64,000 bases of DNA from Leuconostoc mesenteroides subsp. mesenteroides ATCC 8293. Its GTDB lineage: Bacteria > Bacillota > Bacilli > Lactobacillales > Lactobacillaceae. The stretch is from contig NC_008531.1 in NCBI RefSeq assembly GCF_000014445.1, forward strand, positions 1,085,001 through 1,149,000, in the 5' to 3' direction. Below, one piece after another: positions 8,240 to 15,487 of this stretch (positions are counted from its first letter, which is position 1; each line of letters begins with the position of its first letter). Under the pieces are notes generated by a model that made no database searches, was not told the DNA's origin, and was given only the letters and a program-made list of their open reading frames with translations. The translations under genes were made by a program, and so were the position numbers.

Positions 8240-8626
8240 ATGAATATTAAAAAAGCTGCTGAGACAACTAAATTAACTGCAGATACGATTCGTTATTACG
8301 AGCGAGTTGGCATCATTGGCGCAGTACCAAGATTAGAGAATGGTATTCGAGATTTTGATGAAAGAAGTTTAACACAACTACATTTTGCTAAAATAATGAG
8401 AAACGCTGGTATGAGTATTGAAGCATTAAAGCAATACATTGATTTGATATATGAAGACAATGAAGCTACTATACCTGCACGAAAAGCGATGTTGGTGGAT
8501 GCAGCTGATGAAATGGATCAAAAAATCAATGATTTGGTTGTTGCTAGAGATTATTTGAGAAGCAAAGTAGATAATTATTACGGGCATATGCGTGACATGG
8601 AGCAAAAATTAGTAAGTGATGAATAA
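8240..8626 (+). CDS. MerR-family transcriptional regulator
   Basis: 128 residues. The N-terminal winged helix starts IKKAAETTKLTADTIRYYERVG, the classic MerR recognition helix, and a long dimerisation coiled coil follows (about residues 75-120). There is no cysteine anywhere, so it cannot sense through a metal-thiolate or reactive thiol as AdhR/NmlR or metal-type MerR proteins do; a non-covalent ligand is more likely (inference). Its genomic neighbours have four promoters with MerR-type 19-bp spacers and one shared dyad, making this protein the obvious candidate regulator. No strong RBS precedes it. Confidence 0.9.
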   Translation: MNIKKAAETTKLTADTIRYYERVGIIGAVPRLENGIRDFDERSLTQLHFAKIMRNAGMSIEALKQYIDLIYEDNEATIPARKAMLVDAADEMDQKINDLVVARDYLRSKVDNYYGHMRDMEQKLVSDE

Positions 8627-8718
8627 GTCTATGTTCATTACAATGAATAACACTAAAAACTGAAAAATATAAATCAACATCTCTTCATAAAATTAATTTT
8701 CAATGCGAAAATATAGTA

Positions 8719-8746
8719 TTGATTAGGCCGTGTAACATTTTATAAT
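8719..8746 (+). promoter_or_regulatory. probable sigma-70 promoter of the aldehyde dehydrogenase
   Basis: TTGATT (8719-8724), a 16-bp spacer, then TATAAT (8741-8746), 32 nt before the ALDH start codon. The MerR dyad is absent, so this gene appears outside the MerR regulon. Confidence 0.6.
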
Positions 8747-8778
8747 TCAGTATATTTAGTAATGAAAGGTCGAATAAT

Positions 8779-10185
8779 ATGAGTTATCAAACAATCAATC
8801 CATTAACAGATGAAGTGATTAAAACATATGACAATCATGATGATGCCTATGTCGAAAAAGCAATTGCAAAGGGTCATGCACTGTATAAAAAATGGCGTAA
8901 TGATCCTGTTGAAAGTCGTGCCGCAGCGTTGAATAAAGTGGCTGACGTGATGGAAGCACAAACGGATGAGTTAGCCAAAGTCTTGACCCTTGAAATGGGA
9001 AAACGTTTCCTAGAAGCGCAAGGCGAGGTTGCTATTTGTGTATCAATTGCACGTTATTATGCCAAAAATGCAGCGGAATTTTTGAAACCAGAACCAATTG
9101 AATCATCGATTGGACCAGCCCAAACCATTTCAAGACCAACTGGTGTCTTGATGACAGTTGAGCCTTGGAACTTCCCATACTATCAGATTATGCGTGTCTT
9201 TGCGCCTAACTTCATGGTGGGTAACCCAATGCTATTGAAGCATGCAAGTTACACGCCAATGGCTGCTGGTGCTTTTGAAAAAGTTGTTAGCGAAGCAGGC
9301 TTACCAGACGGTGCTTTTACTAATCTTTACGTTGACTATGATCAAGTTAATCATATTATTGCAGACGATCGTGTTCAAGGTGTGGCATTGACAGGATCAG
9401 AACGCGCTGGACAACTCATTGCTGCGGAAGCTGGTAAGAGCATGAAGCAGAGTTCACTTGAACTTGGTGGTAGTGATCCATTTATTGTGTTGGAAGATGC
9501 TGATCTTTCAGAAATTAAGAAAATTATTGGTGGCGCACGGTTGTATAATGCTGGGCAAGTCTGCACATCATCAAAACGCTTTATCGTCACAGAAAATAAC
9601 TATGATGCAGTGTTAGATATGCTCAAAACAGCGTTTGCTGAAGCAAAAATTGGGGATCCAATGGACGCAACGACAACGTTGGCACCATTGAGTACTTCAA
9701 ACGCTAAGCAGAACCTGACAAAGCAAGTTAAGTTAGCCGTAGAAGCAGGGGCAACGCTTGCGTATGGTAGCGTAGAACAAAACTTGCCAGCTGCACAATT
9801 TGAGCCAGTCATTTTGACAAACATTACTAAGGAAAACCCAGCATTTTATCAAGAATTCTTTGGTCCAGTTGGACAAGTATACAAAGTCAAGGACGAAGAA
9901 GAAGCAATTGCTTTAGCCAATGATTCGCACTATGGTTTGAGTGGTGTTGTGTTTGGTGGTTCAGCTGATCATGCTGCGGAAGTTGCTTCACAACTAGAAA
10001 CAGGTGCAGTCTTTGTGAACAGTTTTGGTGGGACATTACCAGAATTACCATTCGGTGGTGTTAAAAATTCAGGATACGGTCGTGAATTAGGTCGCTTCGG
10101 TATTGAAACATTCGTCAACAAAGAAACAATTGTGACGAAGCATGAACCAATTGATTTAAATGATGCATTTGGTGGGTTCGTTTAA
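8779..10185 (+). CDS. gabD: NAD(P)-dependent aldehyde / succinate-semialdehyde dehydrogenase
   Basis: A 468-residue complete ALDH. Catalytic Cys262 sits in AGQVCTSSKR, the general-base Glu228 in SSLELGGSDP, and the C-terminal motif ELPFGGVKNSGYGREL is present. The length and the EPWNFPYYQ segment (Asn of the oxyanion hole) match the GabD/succinate-semialdehyde group common in lactic acid bacteria, but other aldehydes are possible. Together with the aldo/keto reductases it gives both oxidation and reduction routes for aldehydes. It has its own promoter and a terminator after the stop. Confidence 0.85.
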   Translation: MSYQTINPLTDEVIKTYDNHDDAYVEKAIAKGHALYKKWRNDPVESRAAALNKVADVMEAQTDELAKVLTLEMGKRFLEAQGEVAICVSIARYYAKNAAEFLKPEPIESSIGPAQTISRPTGVLMTVEPWNFPYYQIMRVFAPNFMVGNPMLLKHASYTPMAAGAFEKVVSEAGLPDGAFTNLYVDYDQVNHIIADDRVQGVALTGSERAGQLIAAEAGKSMKQSSLELGGSDPFIVLEDADLSEIKKIIGGARLYNAGQVCTSSKRFIVTENNYDAVLDMLKTAFAEAKIGDPMDATTTLAPLSTSNAKQNLTKQVKLAVEAGATLAYGSVEQNLPAAQFEPVILTNITKENPAFYQEFFGPVGQVYKVKDEEEAIALANDSHYGLSGVVFGGSADHAAEVASQLETGAVFVNSFGGTLPELPFGGVKNSGYGRELGRFGIETFVNKETIVTKHEPIDLNDAFGGFV

Positions 10186-10192
10186 AGACAAC

Positions 10193-10255
10193 AAAAACAT
10201 TATTGACATTCCAGCAAAATAAAGCCATGCTGAGATTGAGATAGTGTTTTTTTTT
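10193..10255 (+). terminator. terminator after the aldehyde dehydrogenase
   Basis: AAAAACATTAT pairs with ATAGTGTTTTT (one G-T pair) around an inner CAGC/GCTG stem, and is followed by a run of T. Confidence 0.6.
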
Positions 10256-10273
10256 GAATATAGGTAAAGAAAT

Positions 10274-11149
10274 ATGAGCTATAAACTCCGTCAGCAAGCT
10301 TTTGTTGTGTCAACTGTGGTTATATTTGTATTATTAATAATTCTAATGGTCGCTAATTTATTGCCTAAAGACATAAAAAGGAACAACCAAGTTGATTATA
10401 ACAATATCCCAACATTCTTTTTTCATGGCGGTGGCAGTAATTATCATGCGGAAGATCAAATGGTTAGCGCGGCACAAAAAGATGGTGTAACTTCGACAGT
10501 AATAATTGCGTTCGTTAGTAAAACAGGAAAAGTCAGGCTGAGTGGTAATATTCCTGAAAACGCGAAAAATCCAATAATCAAAGTTAATTACGCAGATAAT
10601 CGTGAATTAAATTATAATAAACACGGTTATTATGCAACAAATGTTGTTAAAAAAGTTACCTCAATCTATCATTTTAAAAAAATGAATATGGTAGGACATT
10701 CAGTAGGTAATATCTCAATTATTTATTATATGTTGCAAAATGAGCATAAAAGAAACATGCCTATTTTGCAAAAATCAGTGAACATAGCGGGACATTTTGC
10801 AGGATTAAAGTTTAATCATATTCCAAAGTCCATTCAAGAACCCGCTAACTTATCATTGAATAAGGATGGAAAACCAAATAAGATGAATGAAAGTTTTCAA
10901 CAGATGGCAAGAATAAGAACGGATTATCCTGCAAAACAATTGGCAATTTTGAATATTATTGGTGATATTGGCAACAAAGCTGATGGCACAGTATCAAATA
11001 ATTCATCATTATCACTGAAGTATATTATTGGTAATCGTGCTAAAACCTATCGTGTGCAAAAAATTGTAGGTAAAAATGCTCGTCATTCAATATTACATGA
11101 AAATAAAAGAGTTGATCAAATTTTAATCGACTTTTTGTGGTATAAGTAA
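10274..11149 (+). CDS. DUF915-type alpha/beta hydrolase, membrane-anchored or secreted
   Basis: 291 residues. The N-terminal hydrophobic segment (about residues 9-30) is an uncleaved anchor or signal peptide. FFFHGGGSN gives the oxyanion loop, and MVGHSVGN carries the nucleophile Ser143; NARHSILHEN near the C-terminus holds the probable catalytic His. This matches the DUF915 family of cell-surface hydrolases common in Lactobacillales, whose substrate is unknown. The ribosome site AGGTAAAG is modest. It stands alone, after the ALDH terminator. Confidence 0.8.
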   Translation: MSYKLRQQAFVVSTVVIFVLLIILMVANLLPKDIKRNNQVDYNNIPTFFFHGGGSNYHAEDQMVSAAQKDGVTSTVIIAFVSKTGKVRLSGNIPENAKNPIIKVNYADNRELNYNKHGYYATNVVKKVTSIYHFKKMNMVGHSVGNISIIYYMLQNEHKRNMPILQKSVNIAGHFAGLKFNHIPKSIQEPANLSLNKDGKPNKMNESFQQMARIRTDYPAKQLAILNIIGDIGNKADGTVSNNSSLSLKYIIGNRAKTYRVQKIVGKNARHSILHENKRVDQILIDFLWYK

Positions 11150-11155
11150 GAAAAA

Positions 11156-11613
11156 ATCTATTATTGTAGGCTTTATGGATTCGGAGGTGACGACTATTCA
11201 AGAGCAACTATTGGCTACTTCCGAAGCATGAGAGAGAAGTACGTGGTGAAGACACCTGATTTCAAACAATTGGCCCCTGATGAAGCGGGAAAGAGGCCAT
11301 ATGCCTTGTACCGAGATGGCTATGCTTATTACGCACAGAATTATACCCACCTAAACTCATCCTTTATTTATACAATAAGTAGTCAATGAACTTGATGACG
11401 TTTGATGCCTCAGAGAACGTGCATTTAATTAATGAGCGTCTGTTGATGATGGCAGAGAAAACGGCGGATACTTTCTATTCGACCGAAAAAACATATTCCA
11501 ATGCAACTGGTATAAAAGATCGCGAATTGTCCTTATTTGAAGATGCACAACATATTGAGACATATTGGAAACCAGACTATGTTAAGCAAGAGTCAGAGAA
11601 ACTGATACAATAG
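11156..11613 (+). pseudogene. remnants of one or two unrecognised genes
   Basis: An open frame runs from about 11156 (LYGFGGDDYSRATIGYF...) to a TGA at 11387-11389, with no start codon until ATG 11228. A second frame begins at ATG 11386, overlaps that stop as ATGA, and runs 75 residues to 11613. Neither has a convincing ribosome site. The continuous coding character across a one-base shift suggests one decayed gene, or the tail of one and a small second one. I do not recognise the family. Confidence 0.45.
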
Positions 11614-11734
11614 TTATCTGATAGGCAATAATTTTTAAAATTTGTCCACGGAACATCGGAATAAATTTACCAATTAAAGTTGACATAACAAACGCTATAC
11701 AAAGTAACGCTATATCAACGTTTCAAAGGTGTCA

Positions 11735-11785
11735 AAAATAAGGTTTCCAAAAAAACTTTCACAAAGTCTTTGGAAGCCTTATTTT
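11735..11785 (+). terminator. inverted repeat / terminator
   Basis: AATAAGG-TTTCCAAA pairs with TTTGGAA-CCTTATT, with T-rich sequence after it. It would isolate the toxin locus from upstream transcription. The bases from 11614 to 11734 hold nothing I can identify. Confidence 0.6.
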
Positions 11786-11847
11786 ATTACTCATTTTTGA
11801 AAATTTCACAAGCGTTTAAGCTTTAGACCAATTGCCAAATTTAGGTG

Positions 11848-11856
11848 TGATATACT
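11848..11856 (+). promoter_or_regulatory. extended -10 promoter of the type I toxin mRNA
   Basis: TGATATACT is an extended -10 (TGN-TATACT) about 100 nt before the toxin start codon. The -35 is weak. This leaves a long structured leader, as is usual for type I toxin mRNAs. Confidence 0.55.
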
Positions 11857-11954
11857 AGTTACAGCAAACAAGTTAAGATGGTGGCTATCCCGAGTGGAGG
11901 TGGTGCTTATGGTGTTAAAACTGTAAACCCAGATTCTAGGAAAGGAGATGCCTA

Positions 11955-12059
11955 GTGTCCGTTTCGGATACTTTACAGCTAATGATTGGTTTTGGGACAT
12001 TTGTCTTGATGCTGGTTGGATTAGTTGTTGAGCTGATAAAAAACAGCAATAAAAAATGA
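11955..12059 (+). CDS. type I toxin, putative holin-like (Hol-Tox) peptide
   Basis: A 34-residue peptide beginning MSVSDTLQLMIGFGTF and ending VELIKNSNKK, with the GTG at 11955 read as Met. A single hydrophobic helix spans about residues 7-28, followed by a basic tail. This is the layout of the Hol-Tox/TxpA-BsrG class of Gram-positive membrane toxins. AGGAAAGGAG lies 6-7 nt before the GTG. The mRNA leader is about 90 nt and includes a 5-codon ORF (MVLKL). A convergent antisense RNA overlaps the 3' end of the message, the arrangement of TxpA/RatA-type systems. Likely role: plasmid maintenance (inference). Confidence 0.75.
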   Translation: MSVSDTLQLMIGFGTFVLMLVGLVVELIKNSNKK

Positions 12060-12170
12060 CCACTCTTAACTTTGGAATAGAGTTAGTGGTCATTAATTAA
12101 TCATTATACTTAGCCACCGTCTAAAACGGGTTTGCTAGGAGTCGTAGTTCGCGCTACGGCTCTTTTCTAT
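12051..12170 (-). ncRNA. probable antisense antitoxin RNA of the type I toxin
   Basis: On the minus strand, TTGTGA and TATAAT (-10 at 12177-12182) form a promoter. The transcript would run leftwards about 120 nt and end at the hairpin AATGACCACT/AGTGGTCATT (12055-12094), which is followed by T6 on this strand only. The toxin mRNA lacks a T-run at that hairpin and would read on to 12162, so the two RNAs would be complementary for roughly 100 nt at their 3' ends. Size and end points are predictions. Confidence 0.6.
12139..12167 (+). terminator. terminator of the toxin mRNA
   Basis: GAGTCGTAG / CTACGGCTC (one G-T pair) with a 6-nt loop, followed by TTTTC. Confidence 0.65.
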
Positions 12171-12224
12171 GTCTTTATTATAGCATAGCTTTTAACTTTG
12201 TCACAAATTTAATGTTTTGTTCGC

Positions 12225-12253
12225 TTGCTTAATCGAACGCTTGTTCGTATAAT
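12225..12253 (+). promoter_or_regulatory. SOS (LexA/DinR) box overlapping the Y-polymerase promoter
   Basis: CGAACGCTTGTTCG (12234-12247) is a perfect CGAAC-N4-GTTCG box of the Gram-positive LexA type. It lies between TTGCTT (12225-12230) and TATAAT (12248-12253), touching the -10. LexA bound here would block polymerase. Confidence 0.85.
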
Positions 12254-12285
12254 GAATTATACACAATTGTTTTTGGAGGTTGCTG

Positions 12286-13608
12286 ATGGAAAACGCAATC
12301 ACAACTGAATATGATTATAGCAAAGAAAACCGTGGCGTGTTCTTCCTAATTGATTCAAAAAGTTTCTACGCCAGTGTTGAAAATGTTGAGCGGGGCTTTA
12401 ATCCATTAAAGGGCGATTTAGTCGTGATGTCTGAACAAGCAAACACGAATGGTGGTTTAGTCCTAGCGGCATCACCAACAGCTAAGAAGGACTTAGGCAT
12501 TAGTAATGTGATGCGCCAGCGTGATTTACCTGATGTGCATGGCTTGTTTATCGCACACCCTAGGATGAATAATTATATTGCTGAAAACCTAAAAATCAAT
12601 AATATTTATCGTCAATATACCGATGATATTAATTTGCTGCCGTACTCGATTGATGAGTCTATTTTAGACGTAACCCACTCTTGGCGGTTGTTTGGTAAAA
12701 CTCCTGAGGAAGTAGCTTTTAAAATTCAAAAGCAAGTTAGAGCGGAAACGGGTGTCTATTTAACAGTTGGCATTGGTGACACGCCTGTGCTCGCAAAAAT
12801 AGCCTTAGATATTGAAGCGAAACACACTAGAAACCTGATGGGTGTTTGGCACTATGAGGATGTGCCGACAAAATTATGGCCAATTACGAAACTGGATGAT
12901 GTCTGGAGTATTGGTTCCCGCACAGCACATAAACTTGAAGTGATGGGTATCCATTCAATGTACGATTTGGCGCATCAGGACCCTTATCAATATAGAGCCA
13001 AAATGGGATTGGTTGGCGAGCAATTGTTTGCCTTATCTTGGGGCATTGATCGTACAGATATGGCTGAGGTGGTCGTGCCTAAAAGCAAATCATATAGTAA
13101 TTCCCAGGTATTGCCTCGTGATTATAAACGAAAAGAAGAGATTGAGATTGTTGTTCGTGAAATGGCTGATCAAGTGGCGACCAGGATTAGATCACATAAG
13201 AAACAAACTTGTTTGGTAAGCTTGTTCATCGGGTATTCTTTTGCCGAAAGTGAACGCCAGGGAAGTCATGGTTTTAGAAAGCAACAAAGGATTGATCCAA
13301 CTAATGATACCCGAAAATTAATGGCTATCATGGTGGCTTTGTTTGAAAGGCATTGGCATGGTGAAGTGATTCGTAATATCGGGATTGATTATGGCGGCTT
13401 AATTGAAGACACTGGCGTGCAACTTGACCTCTTTGAGCAACCAGAAAAATCAATTAAATTCAACAAGATTGATCAAGTCGTTGATGAAATTCGAAAACGC
13501 TTTGGTACCACGGCTCTGATGCGAGCAATGTCAAAAGAAAAAGGTGGTACGGCGATTAACCGTGCCAGCCTCGTTGGTGGACATAACGGAGGTAACAGTT
13601 ATGAATGA
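12286..13608 (+). CDS. Y-family DNA polymerase (UmuC/UvrX-like)
   Basis: 440 residues. The catalytic acidic residues are in FFLIDSKSFYASVE (Asp23) and PYSIDESILD (Asp123, Glu124). A helix-hairpin-helix region (DDVWSIGSRTAHKLEVMGI) and the little-finger domain follow. This is the plasmid/phage-borne UvrX/ImpB group of translesion polymerases. The start is ATG 12286 behind GGAGG (12275-12279). The SOS box at the promoter gives DNA-damage control. It overlaps the next gene by 8 nt; together with the YolD-like and MazG-like genes it forms an SOS operon. Confidence 0.92.
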   Translation: MENAITTEYDYSKENRGVFFLIDSKSFYASVENVERGFNPLKGDLVVMSEQANTNGGLVLAASPTAKKDLGISNVMRQRDLPDVHGLFIAHPRMNNYIAENLKINNIYRQYTDDINLLPYSIDESILDVTHSWRLFGKTPEEVAFKIQKQVRAETGVYLTVGIGDTPVLAKIALDIEAKHTRNLMGVWHYEDVPTKLWPITKLDDVWSIGSRTAHKLEVMGIHSMYDLAHQDPYQYRAKMGLVGEQLFALSWGIDRTDMAEVVVPKSKSYSNSQVLPRDYKRKEEIEIVVREMADQVATRIRSHKKQTCLVSLFIGYSFAESERQGSHGFRKQQRIDPTNDTRKLMAIMVALFERHWHGEVIRNIGIDYGGLIEDTGVQLDLFEQPEKSIKFNKIDQVVDEIRKRFGTTALMRAMSKEKGGTAINRASLVGGHNGGNSYE

Positions 13609-13969
13609 TGCAGAATTTAGTAAGATGATTAACAATTACTTTCAAAACGACTATCGCGAGCGTGGCAAGGTGAAGTGGAATGGCTATTTCCTGTCGGACC
13701 ATACCTCAGCTTTAAAGCGTGAAGCACAGAACAAAAATGCCGTACCTGTTAAACTGCCAATGATGTCCTTAACGGCTTGTCAAAATATCTTGCGTCATGC
13801 CTCAGCGAATTATGAATTTGTGACTGTACAACAAAATATTGAGGACACGGACGGTCAAATAGTACCTAACCTAACAGGTTTGGTCGATGGTTTTTCTGAT
13901 TTGGGTGTCTATATTAATGAATCCTATATTGCCTTTGAAAATATTAGAGCGGTGGTGAAAGAAGAATGA
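13601..13969 (+). CDS. YolD-like protein
   Basis: 122 residues. The segment YRERGKVKWNGYFLSDHTSALKRE resembles the start of YolD-like proteins, which are nearly always encoded next to UvrX-type polymerases in Firmicutes and may modulate them; the biochemical role is unknown. The start ATG 13601 has GGAGGTAAC ahead of it and overlaps the polymerase stop. It overlaps the following gene by 4 nt (ATGA). Confidence 0.75.
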   Translation: MNDAEFSKMINNYFQNDYRERGKVKWNGYFLSDHTSALKREAQNKNAVPVKLPMMSLTACQNILRHASANYEFVTVQQNIEDTDGQIVPNLTGLVDGFSDLGVYINESYIAFENIRAVVKEE

Positions 13970-14220
13970 ATCAAATTGATGCTATCATTGTAGATATTAA
14001 AAAGATGTTTGCTAAACAACCTAACACAATCTATGAGGTGAGAGTGGTTGATCAAATATACTCAAAGAAGGTTAACATTTTCTTTGAATACTATAAAATT
14101 GGCAAAGCAACACACTCACAACAAATAGCTCGCTTAGATAGTGAGTACAGAGAACAGATACCTGAAATCATTGCTAAAATTCGCAAAGAAACAGGGTTAA
14201 CAGTTAATACCAACATTTAA
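13966..14220 (+). CDS. small hypothetical protein of the SOS operon
   Basis: 84 residues, charged, predicted mixed alpha/beta, with no recognised motif. It begins within an ATGA overlap with the YolD-like gene and is followed 16 nt later by the MazG-like gene, so it is co-translated with the damage-response operon. No cysteines and no membrane segment. Confidence 0.75.
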   Translation: MNQIDAIIVDIKKMFAKQPNTIYEVRVVDQIYSKKVNIFFEYYKIGKATHSQQIARLDSEYREQIPEIIAKIRKETGLTVNTNI

Positions 14221-14236
14221 TCAAAGGAAATTCAAA

Positions 14237-14557
14237 ATGATAATTGATGAACATAGACAATGGCTAATAAATTTTTATAAACAACGTGACTGGTATCAAT
14301 ATTCACCATTTATCCGTCTCAACTTTTTGATGGAAGAAGTTGGTGAGCTGGCACAAACAGTACGAGCCATTGAATTGGGACGTGATCACCCTGGTGAAAC
14401 ATCACAAACATCGACGCAACTTAATGAGCATCTTAAAGAAGAATTAGCTGATGTTTTGGATCAAGTTTTAATTTTGAGTGATAAATATCAGCTAGATGTG
14501 GACGACTTAATTGTCCAAAGTGAAACAAAGCTGAAAAAGCGCTTTCATGAAGACTAA
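14237..14557 (+). CDS. MazG-like nucleotide pyrophosphohydrolase
   Basis: 106 residues with the EExxE...ExxD metal site of MazG/dUTPase-type all-alpha NTP pyrophosphohydrolases: LMEEVGELAQ (Glu33, Glu34, Glu37) and KEELADVLDQV (Glu69, Asp72). The enzyme would hydrolyse unwanted (d)NTPs to NMP and pyrophosphate. It is the last gene of the SOS-boxed operon, which fits a role in cleaning the nucleotide pool during damage replication (inference). The RBS AAAGGAAAT is adequate. Confidence 0.88.
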   Translation: MIIDEHRQWLINFYKQRDWYQYSPFIRLNFLMEEVGELAQTVRAIELGRDHPGETSQTSTQLNEHLKEELADVLDQVLILSDKYQLDVDDLIVQSETKLKKRFHED

Positions 14558-14574
14558 AGATTCATGCTATAATG

Positions 14575-14670
14575 ATAAACGTAAATGATACCAGTGGCAT
14601 TTACAACGCGCTTAACCATTGGATACTGAATGTTATTGTTCGGTAAAAGCTCTGATTATCAGGGCTTTTT
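14575..14670 (+). ncRNA. possible small RNA with its own -10 and terminator
   Basis: TATAAT lies right after the MazG-like gene (about 14567-14573) and a terminator sits 95 nt on. Between them is a perfect 7-bp stem GTAAATG (14581-14587) / CATTTAC (14598-14604) and no ORF. The -35 is poor, so this may instead be the 3' end of the operon mRNA. Confidence 0.35.
14645..14670 (+). terminator. terminator of the SOS operon / small RNA
   Basis: AAAAGCTCTG / CAGGGCTTTTT with a 5-nt loop and a T-run; it sits between convergent genes. Confidence 0.75.
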
Positions 14671-14676
14671 ATTTTG

Positions 14677-14940
14677 TTATGAATTGTGATGACGCGGCCA
14701 ATATATCATTAGTGCTAAGGCAAGTGACAGAATGAGAATAATTAGCACCAGCATCACTAAGATACTTTTGATGCCAAAAGCAATAGCTAGGCTTATCAAA
14801 ATAATAAGTGGTAAATAAAAGTACCAATACGAAATCAAATGACCAACAAATAGGATACTCAAATACAGGATGGTGCCAATGATGTGGCCGAACAGCCAAA
14901 ATAGAAACATTGCTAATAAACATAAACAAAAAATTAACAT
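14677..14940 (-). CDS. small multi-pass membrane protein
   Basis: 87 residues, almost entirely hydrophobic, with about three transmembrane helices and a short polar C-terminus (WPRHHNS). AGGAGG precedes ATG 14940 at correct spacing, which selects this frame over an overlapping one. It is the last gene of a minus-strand cluster of small plasmid genes (15487 to 14677). No family recognised. Confidence 0.65.
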   Translation of the reverse strand: MLIFCLCLLAMFLFWLFGHIIGTILYLSILFVGHLISYWYFYLPLIILISLAIAFGIKSILVMLVLIILILSLALALMIYWPRHHNS

Positions 14941-14952
14941 GATTTTATCCTC

Positions 14953-15276
14953 CTATTCGGATAGTTTTGTCAGACAGAGAGAAAAAAGCTCCTTTGTCAC
15001 TGAGGGATAGTTCAATAGATTCTTAATATCAAAGTGCGTTTTCGTATAAGCGCAGACCAGATAACCAAAATACCAGTCATGGCCTGATTCACTCAGACCA
15101 TCTGGGTGGTCAACAAAAAGACGTTGCAATCGCTTTAAAATACGCGGACCAAAAATAGCATCGTCAAAGATTGCTTGTGCTAAATCTGGGTAGATATATT
15201 GGCCATTGCTTTCTAAAATGACTAATCCGTTGGCATTAGTAATGGTAGACAATGTTTTAGTTGTGAGTTTTGACAT
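14953..15276 (-). CDS. hypothetical protein
   Basis: 107 residues, soluble, starting MSKLTTKTLST behind AAGGAG; the frame is open further upstream but without a ribosome site. Contains DLAQAIFDDAIFGPRILKRLQRLF and a Trp/Tyr-rich centre (HDWYFGYLVCAY). No recognised domain. It overlaps the upstream small membrane-protein gene by 20 nt and is 12 nt from the next, so the three are one operon. Confidence 0.65.
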   Translation of the reverse strand: MSKLTTKTLSTITNANGLVILESNGQYIYPDLAQAIFDDAIFGPRILKRLQRLFVDHPDGLSESGHDWYFGYLVCAYTKTHFDIKNLLNYPSVTKELFSLCLTKLSE

Positions 15277-15487
15277 GAGTTTTCTCCTTATGGGGCAGGT
15301 GACCAGTGTCAATCCAGCTACGCGTCGCTTTATAAGCGGACTGCTTAAAAGCCAAGCATGCTAAGACATAAAAGCCAGCCAGGGTGAGCAAAACATACAG
15401 CATCGTGCCATTGATGACCATTAATAAAATATCCAAACTGATAATTGATGTGGCAATAGTAGTGATAACTTTGGTAATTCGATTCAT
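15257..15487 (-). CDS. small membrane protein
   Basis: 76 residues. Two hydrophobic helices (about residues 8-28 and 30-45) precede a basic, His-rich tail. The start is ATG 15487 with AAGGAG; the open frame continues upstream, but that part overlaps an inverted repeat and has no ribosome site. First gene of the small minus-strand operon. A shared 18-nt leader motif lies about 35 nt upstream. Confidence 0.6.
   Translation of the reverse strand: MNRITKVITTIATSIISLDILLMVINGTMLYVLLTLAGFYVLACLAFKQSAYKATRSWIDTGHLPHKEKTHVKTHN

Noticed and set aside
8700..8779. Fifth MerR-type site before the aldehyde dehydrogenase
   Set aside because: TTGATT and TATAAT are 16 bp apart and the CTTNNAGTNNACTNNAAG dyad is absent.
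14669..14929. Alternative minus-strand frame overlapping the small membrane protein
   Set aside because: The overlapping frame starting at 14940 has AGGAGG at proper spacing; this one has none.
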